Positions 1 to 10,813 of a DNA stretch of 43,247 nucleotides are shown one piece after another. This stretch comes from Clostridia bacterium (GTDB lineage Bacteria > Bacillota > Clostridia > DUPQ01). Position 1 is the stretch's first letter. The number at the start of each line of letters is the position of its first letter. A model generated the notes under the pieces. It saw only the letters and a program-made list of their open reading frames with translations, was not told the DNA's origin and ran no database searches. The stretch is taken from contig JAFGUQ010000113.1 of the NCBI GenBank assembly GCA_016938455.1, forward strand, positions 1 to 43,247, in the 5' to 3' direction. The position numbers were made by a program, and so were the translations under genes.

Positions 1-110
1 CCGCTGTGCGGTATATGTTTGTTCTAAATTTACTTAAATTAACGGGATCTACACTTTCAAAGTGTACTGTTCAATTTTCAAGGTTCATGCGCATTTCTTA
101 AAAATTGCGC
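1..110 (-). other. Probable rRNA-operon leader (5' part of an rrn transcript whose 16S gene would lie left of the window)
   Basis: Minus strand reads ...GCGCAATTTTTAAGAAATGCGCATGAACCTTGAAAATTGAACAGTACACTTTGAAAGTGTAG..., resembling the CTTTGAAAACTGAAC-type leader/spacer of Firmicutes rrn operons. It lies just downstream of two strong tandem promoters. Confidence 0.55.
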
Positions 111-116
111 TTTATC

Positions 117-146
117 ATCTTATCACTTTTCTGATTGAAATGTCAA
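117..146 (-). promoter_or_regulatory. Sigma-A promoter (proximal, P2) of putative rrn operon
   Basis: Minus strand TTGACA (141-146), 18 nt spacer, TAAGAT (117-122). Confidence 0.7.
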
Positions 147-189
147 GACAATTTTTAATTTTACGAAGCCATTTTTTGCGGCCTTGTTT

Positions 190-218
190 ATAATAACATG
201 GGCCTATTTTAGTGTCAA
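190..218 (-). promoter_or_regulatory. Sigma-A promoter (distal, P1) of putative rrn operon
   Basis: Minus strand TTGACA (213-218), 17 nt spacer, TATTAT (190-195). Confidence 0.7.
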
Positions 219-585
219 GAAATATATACAGTTTTTGCAAAATATTTTAATAAAGGCTCTGTAACGGCTTTTTTATATAAAATAATCAGCCTTTGCTACA
301 TTTTTACGTCATGATATTCAGATATCTCCTGTCATCAGGATATAGTCTTTTAATTATCAGGTATCTGACTCAACAGTATCTTATCAAATGATTCTGCTCA
401 GCCATTTTATCTATTTATATTTAACTGATTTCAATTTACTTTCTCACAATGGGTAATCATTACTTTCTCCATCTGGTTTTAAGCATTGATTTCATAACCA
501 AGGTCCATGAATACCAACGCTTATCACTTAATCAGTTATGTTGTTTGTTTTTACTTTATTAACAATTTAATTTTATGACTGCATT

Positions 586-1431
586 TTATTTGTCAATGAG
601 ATTTGTTTTGTCAAAATGAACATCAAGTTGAGGATAAGGTATTTGTATGTTCTGTTTTTCAAACTCACTTTTAATCTGCTCATTAATATAAAAGTATACA
701 TCCCAGTAATCAACAGTCTTGACCCAGGCTCTGACCGTGAAATTGACTGAACTGTTTCCAAACTCTATAAGTCCGACAAAAAATGCAGGTTCTTTCAGTA
801 CTTTTTCATTAGATTGAATGATGTTACCCAATGCAAGTTTCACCTGTTCTACCACTGCACTATATGAAACACCAATAGATATATCTACTCTTCTGATATC
901 TTCTTTGGTGTAATTAGTCACTGTATTCTGAGTGAAATGAGAATTTGGAATGTAAATGACCTTATTATCAATGGTTTTCATTCTTGTATTAAAAAGTTCA
1001 ACTTTCTCAACTGTTCCCATGACCTGCGAACATCCGACAAAATCTCCAATGGCAAACTGTTTATTGATGGCAATCAATATTCCACTTGCCAGATTAGACA
1101 TATGATCCTTCAATGCCAGTCCTACCGCCAGTCCAAGTGTCCCAAGTGCTGTCAGCAGAGGTGCCGTATTGATGTTAAATGCACCGAGCAAGGTGATGAT
1201 CAGCACAACATAAGCGACTACTTTGATAATGGAAAGTATGAATTTATGAAATACACCTGTTACCTGTTTTTTATCAAGCATTTTTTCAATCGCTTTTAAT
1301 GAAAATTTTATGATCATGGCAAAAACAAAGAAAAGAACGATCACTACACCTACTTTAAACAGGAAATCCCAAAAAGTGCTCCACTTGAAATCCTGCAGCG
1401 AAAAACTGATTGCATTGGTTATACCATTCAT
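586..1431 (-). CDS. mscS: Small-conductance mechanosensitive channel, MscS family
   Basis: N-terminal TM helices followed by the MscS pore/beta domain (GTLGLAVGLALKDHMSNLASGILI...GDFV...GTVEKVELFNTRMKTIDNKVIYIPNS). Confidence 0.9.
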   Translation of the reverse strand: MNGITNAISFSLQDFKWSTFWDFLFKVGVVIVLFFVFAMIIKFSLKAIEKMLDKKQVTGVFHKFILSIIKVVAYVVLIITLLGAFNINTAPLLTALGTLGLAVGLALKDHMSNLASGILIAINKQFAIGDFVGCSQVMGTVEKVELFNTRMKTIDNKVIYIPNSHFTQNTVTNYTKEDIRRVDISIGVSYSAVVEQVKLALGNIIQSNEKVLKEPAFFVGLIEFGNSSVNFTVRAWVKTVDYWDVYFYINEQIKSEFEKQNIQIPYPQLDVHFDKTNLIDK

Positions 1432-2027
1432 TATTCTTCTCCTTTTACTAAACTCTTTAATTGGTCCAAATCATCATAATATGTTTTTTCTAAAGCTCTG
1501 TTATAAATCAGGCTTGCCGGATGGTAAAGCGGAAACAGAATTGCCTGATCATTGCGGACTGGTTTACCATGATAATCACCGATTGAAATATCATATCTTC
1601 CCAGTATACATTTCAGAGGTACATTCCCCAGGGTAATGATTATCGAGGGGTTGATGATTTTAATTTCTTCCAGCAGATAGTCTCTGTTCTGTTTTATTTC
1701 TTCAACTTTAGCCGGACGGTTTGATTTTCTGTTTGTCACCGGATTCACTTTAAACAATCTGTACTTAATCGCGTTGGTGACATAAAAATCATTCCTGGTC
1801 TTGCCAATGTAATCAATGAACTGCTTTAAGTTCCCTCCCGCAAGACCGACAAAAGGTTTATTCTGAACGACTTCCTCTTTGCCGGGAGCTTCGCCAATCA
1901 TCATCAGAGGACACTCAATATCTCCGTCGCCTAATACTGTTTCCTCATTCTGATATTCAGCCAGATATCTTTGATACAGGTCATTTATTCTTGTGCTCTT
2001 ATCCACGCTTTTTTTATATCCTTCCAC
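1431..2027 (-). CDS. Uracil-DNA glycosylase-like protein lacking the Fe-S cysteines
   Basis: UDG motifs GEAPG and HPASL retained; CxxC and downstream Cys ligands absent (NAIKYR in place of N(I/V)VKCR). Start codon uncertain (GTG). Confidence 0.8.
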   Translation of the reverse strand: MEGYKKSVDKSTRINDLYQRYLAEYQNEETVLGDGDIECPLMMIGEAPGKEEVVQNKPFVGLAGGNLKQFIDYIGKTRNDFYVTNAIKYRLFKVNPVTNRKSNRPAKVEEIKQNRDYLLEEIKIINPSIIITLGNVPLKCILGRYDISIGDYHGKPVRNDQAILFPLYHPASLIYNRALEKTYYDDLDQLKSLVKGEE

Positions 2028-2533
2028 ATCATGGTTTTTTTGCTCTCATCTCTTAATAGAGCTGCAGGGTGAAATGTCGGCATGACATCTATCTTATTGT
2101 AAGCTAACCAGGTTCCCCTTGCTTTTGTAATACTGAGCTCTGACCTGATCAGATATTTTAACGCTACTGAACCCAGCAGCACAATCACCTTCGGATTGAC
2201 CAAACTGATCTGCCTCTCAAGATAGCTGATGCAAGAAGCTGCTTCTTCCTCAGTCGGGTTCTGATTATTGGGAGGTCTGCATTTTACTATATTACAGATG
2301 TATACATCCTTTTCATAAATCCCCATCGAATAAAGTGCCATATCAAGAAGTTTACCAGCCTGCCCCACAAACGGTTTCCCAAGTTCATCTTCATTTGCTC
2401 CCGGTGCTTCTCCGATGAGCATAAGATCAGCTTCTCTGTTTCCTCTTTCAATAACCACATTTTTCCTGGTCTGGTGAAGTTTGCATTTCACACATTCATA
2501 ACACTCTTTTTCCAGTAAATCCCAGTCACTCAT
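1985..2533 (-). CDS. Family 4 uracil-DNA glycosylase (Fe-S type)
   Basis: CVKC...GEAPGANEDELGKPFVGQAGKLL...YICNIVKCRPPNNQNPTEEEAASC...FHPAALL: all four cluster cysteines and both catalytic motifs. Confidence 0.92.
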   Translation of the reverse strand: MSDWDLLEKECYECVKCKLHQTRKNVVIERGNREADLMLIGEAPGANEDELGKPFVGQAGKLLDMALYSMGIYEKDVYICNIVKCRPPNNQNPTEEEAASCISYLERQISLVNPKVIVLLGSVALKYLIRSELSITKARGTWLAYNKIDVMPTFHPAALLRDESKKTMMWKDIKKAWIRAQE

Positions 2534-3479
2534 GCAATCTGCTCCTTATTCTTTCTGCGGCTTCCTCTATTCTTTTCAATCTGTGATTAACTCCAGATTT
2601 ACCAAGAGGCGGATTTAGCAGCTGCCCTAATTCATTTAAAGAAATCTCCGGATTTTCAATTCTCAAGCTGGCAATTTCCTGAAGATTCTCATCAAGAGAC
2701 TCCAGTCCTACCTTGTTAATAATATAGTTAATGCTTTCCACATGACGGCTTGAAGCATTGACTGTCTTATCAAGATTGGCACTTTCAAAGTTCACCACTC
2801 TGTTTACGTTATTTCTTATTTCCTTCACAATCCGAATATTCTCATAGGTCATCAAGCTGTGATGGGCTCCGATGATATTTAGAAAATCAGCGATGCTTTC
2901 CGCTTCCTTGATATAACAGACAAAGCTTCTTTTTCTCTCAATCACTTTTGCTTTCAAATCCAGTTCATTAAGAATTTCTGCCAGTTTTATGATTTCTTTC
3001 TCATTGCCACTTGCAATTTCCAGATGGTAACTTTTTTCAGGGTCACTGACCGACCCTGTTACCATAAATGCACCTCTTATGTATGATTTCAGGCAGCACT
3101 CCTGTCCCATGATCTCTTCCGGAGGATTAAAAACACCTGTCCTGTTTTTATCAAGTCTCAGCAATCCTGCATCTCCCAATAATACTGATGTGGCATGAGT
3201 TCCTATCATCTCAAGCGAATAAAGGGTATGTGCTTTCAGTTTTTTCCCTTTACTGACAATCAATCCAGGATGTAAATTGAAATTGTGAACAATGTTCTTG
3301 ATTACTCTTCTGGCAAAGGCGGCATTTTCTGTTGATATCCTGCTGCTTATATATCCGTTTTCCTGAATCTCAAAATGACCTCCCATTCTTAAAACTGAAG
3401 AAATTTCACATAACACGCAACCGTTATCCTGTAATTCAATTCTGCTTATTTCATTTTTAACCTGTGATGAAAAAGACAT
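2526..3479 (-). CDS. whiA: DNA-binding protein WhiA
   Basis: MSFSSQVKNEISRIE..., C-terminal HTH (EISLNELGQLLNPPLGKSGVNHRLKRIEEAAERI), downstream of rapZ. Confidence 0.93.
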   Translation of the reverse strand: MSFSSQVKNEISRIELQDNGCVLCEISSVLRMGGHFEIQENGYISSRISTENAAFARRVIKNIVHNFNLHPGLIVSKGKKLKAHTLYSLEMIGTHATSVLLGDAGLLRLDKNRTGVFNPPEEIMGQECCLKSYIRGAFMVTGSVSDPEKSYHLEIASGNEKEIIKLAEILNELDLKAKVIERKRSFVCYIKEAESIADFLNIIGAHHSLMTYENIRIVKEIRNNVNRVVNFESANLDKTVNASSRHVESINYIINKVGLESLDENLQEIASLRIENPEISLNELGQLLNPPLGKSGVNHRLKRIEEAAERIRSRLHE

Positions 3480-3490
3480 GTCTGTACTTT

Positions 3491-4357
3491 CTATTTTTTA
3501 CTATCGTTATCAATATCTCTGTGTTTCACAATGATACGATGTCCATTCTCTTTTAAAATGTCAGCCAGTTTATCAGCGATTGTCACCGAGCGGTGTCGTC
3601 CTCCGGTGCATCCTATTCCTATCACTAATTGTGTTTTTCCTTCGTTGATGTAATTAGGAATCAGAAATTCAATCATATCTTCCAGCTTATCGAGAAAAGA
3701 CTGAGTCTGTGACTGTTTCAAGACAAAACTCTTGACTACCTCACTCTTTCCAGTCAGTTTTCTCATGGAAGTGTTGTAATATGGATTCGGGATAAAACGT
3801 ACATCAAAAACAAGATCGCAATCTAAAGGAGCACCATATTTAAAACCGAAAGAAATGACATTGATCATCAGTTTTTCATGCTCATCTTCAGACATGAAAA
3901 GTGATTTCAATTCATCTCTTAACTGATTGGGAAGCATATCAGACGAATCTATGATGTAATTGGCTTTATTTTTAATAGGTTCAAGTCTCTCCCTCTCTAA
4001 TCTTATGGCTTCTTGAAGACCGATTGCATCAGTAGAGAGCGGGTGGCTTCTTCTGGTTTCTTTATATCGTTTTACAAGGTTCTTATCATTGGCTTCCAGA
4101 AAAAGAATATCGAAATTAACTTTCTGGTATTCAAGTTTAACTAATGCCGGGAAAAAATCATCCAGGAATTCTCCGCCTCTTATATCCACTACGATGGCAA
4201 CTTCACTGACCATGTCTGTTTTTTCATACATTTTTGCAAATTCCGGAATAAGAGTGGGAGGCATATTATCGATGCAATAAAATCCGAGATCCTCAATCGC
4301 TTTCATTATTAAACTTTTTCCGGCTCCTGACATTCCGGTAATGATATGCATATTCAT
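3491..4357 (-). CDS. rapZ: RNase adapter/nucleotide-binding protein RapZ (YvcJ)
   Basis: ITGMSGAGKSLIMKAIEDLGFYCIDNMP... and GIGCTGGRHRSVTIADKL. Confidence 0.95.
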   Translation of the reverse strand: MNMHIITGMSGAGKSLIMKAIEDLGFYCIDNMPPTLIPEFAKMYEKTDMVSEVAIVVDIRGGEFLDDFFPALVKLEYQKVNFDILFLEANDKNLVKRYKETRRSHPLSTDAIGLQEAIRLERERLEPIKNKANYIIDSSDMLPNQLRDELKSLFMSEDEHEKLMINVISFGFKYGAPLDCDLVFDVRFIPNPYYNTSMRKLTGKSEVVKSFVLKQSQTQSFLDKLEDMIEFLIPNYINEGKTQLVIGIGCTGGRHRSVTIADKLADILKENGHRIIVKHRDIDNDSKK

Positions 4358-4359
4358 GA

Positions 4360-5271
4360 TTATTCTTCTCCTACAATTTTAACTTCAGTCTCCAATGTCA
4401 CCTTATATTTATTATACACTGTTTCCTGAATATGGGCGATCAGGTCAATGATATCCTGACTTGAAGCATCCTTTTCATTAATGATAAACCCGGCATGAAG
4501 ACTGGATATGACTGCTCCGTTGATGTTGAAACCTTTAAGATTAGACTGCTCTATCAACTGTCCAGTATAATATCCCAGGGGTCTTTTAAAAACACTGCCT
4601 GCACTCGGAAATCCAAGAGGCTGCTTCATTTTCCGTTGATTATTGAAATCATTCATTTTCATCTGGATTTCATCCCTGTCACCTTTCTGAAGTAAAAAGC
4701 AGCTTGAGAGAATGATATCTTTTTTATCAGAAAAGAAGCTTCTACGGTATGAAAACTGATGTCCCTGATTGTCAAGTTCATGAACCATTCCATCTTGATC
4801 AATATATTTTGAATAGATCAGTGAATCCTTTATTTCTCCGCCATATGCCCCGGCATTCATTGAAACCCCGCCTCCTACCGTTCCAGGTATTCCAGAAGCG
4901 AACTCTAGTCCTGTCAATCCGAATTGCTGAGCCACTTTAGCAACTTTTGAAAGAAGCGCTCCAGACTGTGCAGTGATGAGATTATCACTCACAGTGACCT
5001 CGTCAAATCCTTTGGCAATTTTCAGCACAGTGCCTCTGATTCCCTTATCTCTCACAATCAGATTCGAACAGTTTCCGAAAACATACAGCGGTTCATTGAA
5101 CTGTCTGCTCAGCCTCAGGACAGTTTTAACGTCTTCTTCATTGGCTGCCAGCACCATCAAATCACAATTCCCGCCTGTTTTGAAACTGGTATGGTTTTTC
5201 ATGCTTTCATTCCGCAGTATTTTTTCACTGCCGACTGTCATATTCAATTGATCAAGGTAGTCTTTGTTCAC
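4360..5271 (-). CDS. murB: UDP-N-acetylenolpyruvoylglucosamine reductase
   Basis: NHTSFKTGGNCDLMV, GLEFASGIPGTVGGGVSMNAGAYGGEI, PSAGSVFKRP. Confidence 0.96.
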   Translation of the reverse strand: MNKDYLDQLNMTVGSEKILRNESMKNHTSFKTGGNCDLMVLAANEEDVKTVLRLSRQFNEPLYVFGNCSNLIVRDKGIRGTVLKIAKGFDEVTVSDNLITAQSGALLSKVAKVAQQFGLTGLEFASGIPGTVGGGVSMNAGAYGGEIKDSLIYSKYIDQDGMVHELDNQGHQFSYRRSFFSDKKDIILSSCFLLQKGDRDEIQMKMNDFNNQRKMKQPLGFPSAGSVFKRPLGYYTGQLIEQSNLKGFNINGAVISSLHAGFIINEKDASSQDIIDLIAHIQETVYNKYKVTLETEVKIVGEE

Positions 5272-6198
5272 TTACTTCCCGCCTTTGAACTTCTGTTCAA
5301 TTCTATCATTCAGCACTTTCGCTGCATTATATCCCATGCTTATCTGTCTGGATTTCATGGCAGCTACTTCTAAAATGATGGCCAGATTCCTTCCCGGTCT
5401 CACCGGAATAACATAGTAAGGAATTTTTATTCCGAGAATGTCCTTGAAGTTCTGTTCAACGCCCATTCTGTCATATTTTTTATTTTCATCCCAGAATTCA
5501 AGATTGACTACCATGTTTATACTGTCAATCTTTTTGACAGAGCCGACACCATACAGGCTTTTCACATCTACAATACCAATTCCTCTGAGTTCTATGAAAT
5601 GCCTGATGATTTCAGGTGAGGTTCCGAGCAAGGTGTTTTCACTTACTTTTCTTATTTCAACGACATCATCTGCAATTAATCTGTGTCCTCTTTTCACGAG
5701 TTCAAGCGCAGTCTCGCTTTTCCCGACACCGCTTTCTCCTGTAATGAGGATGCCTTCACCATGAACTTCCAGAAATTCTCCATGGATACTGATGCGTTCT
5801 GCAATTTCAACATTCAGATAACTGATCAGTGCAGCTAAAAAACGCGATGTCATTTCATTAGTTCTCAGCAGAGGAACCTGATATATCTTAGCTAAGTCCA
5901 TCAGTTCATCATAAACGTCAAGATTCCTGGAGATAACGATGCAAGGCATGTTCTTGTCAATCCACTTATCGATTCTTTCATACCGTTCTTTTGGGCTTAA
6001 TGACCCCAGATAAGACATCTCCATTTTCCCCAGCAATTGAATTCGATGAGGAAAGAAGTATCCTAAATAACCAGCCAGCTGAAGTCCAGGTCTGTTTACT
6101 TCAATGATATCTACATTTTTGCTTTCCATGATTGTACAGTCACAGATGACTTCCAGTTTAAAGTTCTCAATTATCTTAGTTACATTCACTGAATACAT
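5272..6198 (-). CDS. hprK: HPr kinase/phosphorylase
   Basis: Walker A GESGVGKSETALELVKRGHRLIADD, LRGIGIVDVKSLYG, PVRPGRNLA. Confidence 0.95.
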   Translation of the reverse strand: MYSVNVTKIIENFKLEVICDCTIMESKNVDIIEVNRPGLQLAGYLGYFFPHRIQLLGKMEMSYLGSLSPKERYERIDKWIDKNMPCIVISRNLDVYDELMDLAKIYQVPLLRTNEMTSRFLAALISYLNVEIAERISIHGEFLEVHGEGILITGESGVGKSETALELVKRGHRLIADDVVEIRKVSENTLLGTSPEIIRHFIELRGIGIVDVKSLYGVGSVKKIDSINMVVNLEFWDENKKYDRMGVEQNFKDILGIKIPYYVIPVRPGRNLAIILEVAAMKSRQISMGYNAAKVLNDRIEQKFKGGK

Positions 6199-6226
6199 GC
6201 TTCACCGCCTAACTTTTATTAAGGAA

Positions 6227-6232
6227 ATTATA
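6227..6232 (-). promoter_or_regulatory. Extended -10 promoter element (TGGTATAAT) for hprK operon
   Basis: Minus strand ATGGTATAATTTCC between the groEL terminator and hprK; only a weak -35 (TTCGCT, 17 nt upstream). Confidence 0.5.
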
Positions 6233-6233
6233 C

Positions 6234-6271
6234 CATAAAAAAAGCTATCAGCGAAACTACTGATAGCTTTT
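6234..6271 (-). terminator. Rho-independent terminator of groESL
   Basis: Minus strand AAAGCTATCAG-TAGTTTCG-CTGATAGCTTTTTTTATGG: perfect stem and T-tract. Confidence 0.88.
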
Positions 6272-6289
6272 ATCTTTATTTGGCTTTTA

Positions 6290-8230
<1,941 letters not shown>

Positions 8231-8244
8231 TTAATTTTCATGTA

Positions 8245-8271
8245 TTAGCACTCTATGTATTTGAGTGCTAA
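8245..8271 (-). promoter_or_regulatory. CIRCE operator (HrcA binding site)
   Basis: Perfect TTAGCACTC-N9-GAGTGCTAA. Confidence 0.97.
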
Positions 8272-8275
8272 AAAC

Positions 8276-8304
8276 ATTATAATACTAAAATCGCATGAGT
8301 TCAA
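8276..8304 (-). promoter_or_regulatory. groESL sigma-A promoter
   Basis: Minus strand TTGAAC (8299-8304), 17 nt, TATAAT (8276-8281), immediately upstream of CIRCE. Confidence 0.8.
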
Positions 8305-8330
8305 TATAAAAATTAAAAATATGAGAAAAA

Positions 8331-8361
8331 AAATATGCACCCACATAAGTGAGTGCATATA
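8331..8361 (-). terminator. Rho-independent terminator of the 82-aa membrane protein gene
   Basis: Minus strand ATATGCAC-TCACTTATGTGG-GTGCATATTTTTTTTC. Confidence 0.8.
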
Positions 8362-8380
8362 ATCAACTTTTCATTGAAAA

Positions 8381-8629
8381 CTAGTCTATTCTAAGCATTT
8401 CTTCTCTTTCTTTTTTCTTCTTGCCATTAGCGACAAACAATAAAGGTAATCCAATTGCATATAATACTAATGTTGGAATCCCCCATGTAAGTGGCATCAA
8501 CTCCGGATTAATGGCATAAGTCAAATCATCTTTTGTGTAAACAATGGCTACAAAAATGGTCATAGTCATACAGAAAAATGCTATTCCTGAAATTATTGTT
8601 CCTATTTTAAATAAAGTCTGATATTTCAT
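8381..8629 (-). CDS. Small two-TM membrane protein of unknown function
   Basis: 82 aa with two hydrophobic segments and a basic C-terminus (GKKKKEREEM); SD CAGGAGG; own promoter and terminator. Confidence 0.75.
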   Translation of the reverse strand: MKYQTLFKIGTIISGIAFFCMTMTIFVAIVYTKDDLTYAINPELMPLTWGIPTLVLYAIGLPLLFVANGKKKKEREEMLRID

Positions 8630-8658
8630 AATTTTCGCCTCCTGAAATCACTATAAAA

Positions 8659-8687
8659 AGTATAGCAAACCACTCTTTGGTTGTCAA
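8659..8687 (-). promoter_or_regulatory. Sigma-A promoter for the 82-aa gene
   Basis: Minus strand TTGACA (8682-8687), 17 nt, TATACT (8659-8664). Confidence 0.8.
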
Positions 8688-8758
8688 TTTATTTAGTATG
8701 TTAATGTTTAACTTTGTTAAATATGTATAAACGCATCTTATAAAACTATATAATTTAC

Positions 8759-9517
8759 CTAAAAACGAACAGGGATATTTTTACCATCAAGATACTTTTT
8801 AAGTTCTATGATACTGAGCTCTCCAAAATGAAAGAGAGAAGCTGCCAGAACAGCATCTGCCTTTCCTTTTACAAGGGCTTCATAAAAATGTTCTCTGCTT
8901 CCTGCCCCACCTGATGCAATCACAGGAATCCCGACATTCTCAGAAATCTGTCTTGTCAGCTCTAAATCATATCCGTTTTTTGTTCCATCACAATCCATGC
9001 TCGTCAGCAGTATCTCACCTGCACCTCTTTTTTCAGCCTCAATCGCCCATTTGACAGCATTTTTCCCTGTATTGACTCTGCCGCCATTCAAATAGGCATC
9101 ATAATCACCTTTATTGTTTTTCTTAGCATCAATAGCGACAACCACACATTGAGCTCCGAATTTATTTGATGCTTCTGTAATGAGATCGGGATTATGATAT
9201 GCGATGGAATTAATTGAAATTTTATCGGCACCTGCCTGAAGCAGTGTCCTGAAATCATCAACTGACCTGATTCCTCCTCCTACTGTAAATGGGATGAAAA
9301 TGCAGCTGGCTACCTGCTTAACAACCTCGATCATGATATTCCGCTTATCGCTGGATGCAGTGATATCTAAAAAGACCAGCTCATCGGCTCTCTGGCTGTC
9401 ATACATTTTTGCGACTTCTACCGGATCTCCTGCATCAATCAGATTAATGAAATTGATTCCTTTGACGACTCTGCCGTTTTTGACATCCAGACAGGGAATA
9501 ATTCTTTTAGTATGCAC
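8759..9517 (-). CDS. hisF: Imidazole glycerol phosphate synthase subunit HisF
   Basis: [22 protein letters not shown]...; probable GTG start at 9517 with CAGGAGG-type SD, overlapping hisA by 11 nt (the ORF track start at 9550 is too long). Confidence 0.95.
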   Translation of the reverse strand: MHTKRIIPCLDVKNGRVVKGINFINLIDAGDPVEVAKMYDSQRADELVFLDITASSDKRNIMIEVVKQVASCIFIPFTVGGGIRSVDDFRTLLQAGADKISINSIAYHNPDLITEASNKFGAQCVVVAIDAKKNNKGDYDAYLNGGRVNTGKNAVKWAIEAEKRGAGEILLTSMDCDGTKNGYDLELTRQISENVGIPVIASGGAGSREHFYEALVKGKADAVLAASLFHFGELSIIELKKYLDGKNIPVRF

Positions 9518-10217
9518 CGGCCACCTCCTGAAGATTGATAGCATTCTCATATAGTGCTTTTCCGATTATCACACCTTCTACTCCAGTTAAAGCCAGCCGG
9601 TCAAGGTCTTCTTTCATGCTGATCCCTCCTGATGCTATGACATTCATCGTTGTGCTTCTAACCATTTCGCTCATCGCTTCCACATTTGGTCCTGTCATCA
9701 TCCCATCTCTTGATATGTCTGTGTAGATGATTGTTTTAACTCCGATTTTCTGCATCATCAAAGCAAACTCAACCGCTTCATACTGGCTCTTCTTTTCCCA
9801 TCCGTCTATAGCCACAAATCCATCTTTTGCATCAATTCCTATGACAATTCTTTCTCCATATTTCTCTACTGCTTTTTTGATGAAAGCACGGTCATTAACT
9901 GCTTTAGTCCCGATAATCACTCTGGTTACACCAGCGTTCAGCAGTTCATTGATTCTTTCGATGGTTCTGACACCGCCACCAGTCTGAACAGGAATTTTCA
10001 CTTGTGAAGTAATTTCCTTGATGAGATCAAGATTAATCGCATCACCATTTCTTGCCCCGTTTAAATCAACCAGATGAAGATATTTTGCTCCCTGTTCTTT
10101 CCATTTCTCTGCAAAAGTGACCGGGTAATCCGAATACACAGTCACATCCTCATAACTGCCTTTCCTTAGCCGGACACATTTTCTGTTTAATAAATCTATT
10201 GCAGGATATATGATCAT
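9507..10217 (-). CDS. hisA: Phosphoribosylformimino-5-aminoimidazole carboxamide ribotide isomerase HisA
   Basis: [17 protein letters not shown]...[13 protein letters not shown]...SGG. Confidence 0.96.
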   Translation of the reverse strand: MIIYPAIDLLNRKCVRLRKGSYEDVTVYSDYPVTFAEKWKEQGAKYLHLVDLNGARNGDAINLDLIKEITSQVKIPVQTGGGVRTIERINELLNAGVTRVIIGTKAVNDRAFIKKAVEKYGERIVIGIDAKDGFVAIDGWEKKSQYEAVEFALMMQKIGVKTIIYTDISRDGMMTGPNVEAMSEMVRSTTMNVIASGGISMKEDLDRLALTGVEGVIIGKALYENAINLQEVAGAY

Positions 10218-10813
10218 TATTTCTCAGCCCATTTCTTCAATAATCCCAATCCTGCTTCTCCGCTTTTTTCGGGATGGAACTGGCAGGCCAGAATATTGTC
10301 TTTTTCGATGGCACTTACAAACTGGTTCCCATAAACAGTATAAGCACATGCCATTTTCTCTACCGGTTCTACATAAAAGGAATGAACAAAATAGAAATAC
10401 TGCTGATTGAAAGAAGATAAGTAATTCATCTCCTTGGCTTCTATGTTATTCCATCCCATATGTGGAATTTTCAATGCAATGGATTCATCAAACTTTTTGA
10501 CAGCTCCTTTTAGCACAGATAATCCTGATGGATGATTACCTTCTTCAGAATAATCAAACAAAAGCTGCAGACCAAGACATATCCCAAGAAAAGGTTTACC
10601 ATTCTTGATTTCATCAGTAATCTGTTCTGTCAGTTTATATTGTCTAAGATTATTCATGGCATCTTCAAAAGCCCCTACTCCCGGAAGAACAATTTTATCC
10701 GCTTTTTTCAAGTCTCTCCCATCTGATGTGACAAAGCTCTCAATTGATAAAAAATCAAAAGCTTTTTTCACGCTGCCAAGATTACCCATGCCATAATCAA
10801 TGATTGCAATCAA
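10217..10813 (-). CDS. hisH: Imidazole glycerol phosphate synthase subunit HisH
   Basis: MIAIIDYGMGNLGSV, GICLGLQLLF glutaminase nucleophile, CQFHPEKS. Confidence 0.96.
   Translation of the reverse strand: MIAIIDYGMGNLGSVKKAFDFLSIESFVTSDGRDLKKADKIVLPGVGAFEDAMNNLRQYKLTEQITDEIKNGKPFLGICLGLQLLFDYSEEGNHPSGLSVLKGAVKKFDESIALKIPHMGWNNIEAKEMNYLSSFNQQYFYFVHSFYVEPVEKMACAYTVYGNQFVSAIEKDNILACQFHPEKSGEAGLGLLKKWAEK

Noticed and set aside
219-585. ncRNA or terminator in the mscS-rrn intergenic region
   Set aside because: Weak hairpins exist (e.g. ATATCTCCTG-TCAT-CAGGATATA, AAAGGCT...AGCCTTT), but none has a T-tract and stem strong enough to claim.
937-1636. Plus-strand ORFs of 108-120 aa opposite mscS and udg
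   Set aside because: They are antisense to well-supported genes, have low-complexity or implausible protein sequence and lack convincing SDs. The same applies to most plus-strand ORFs in the track (e.g. 5438-5764, 6504-6872, 13933-14253, 18331-18800, 32095-32397, 35808-36206).
1431-2533. Frameshifted single uracil-DNA glycosylase
   Set aside because: Both ORFs independently contain complete UDG motif sets (GEAPG and HPA), so they are two paralogs and not fragments of one gene.
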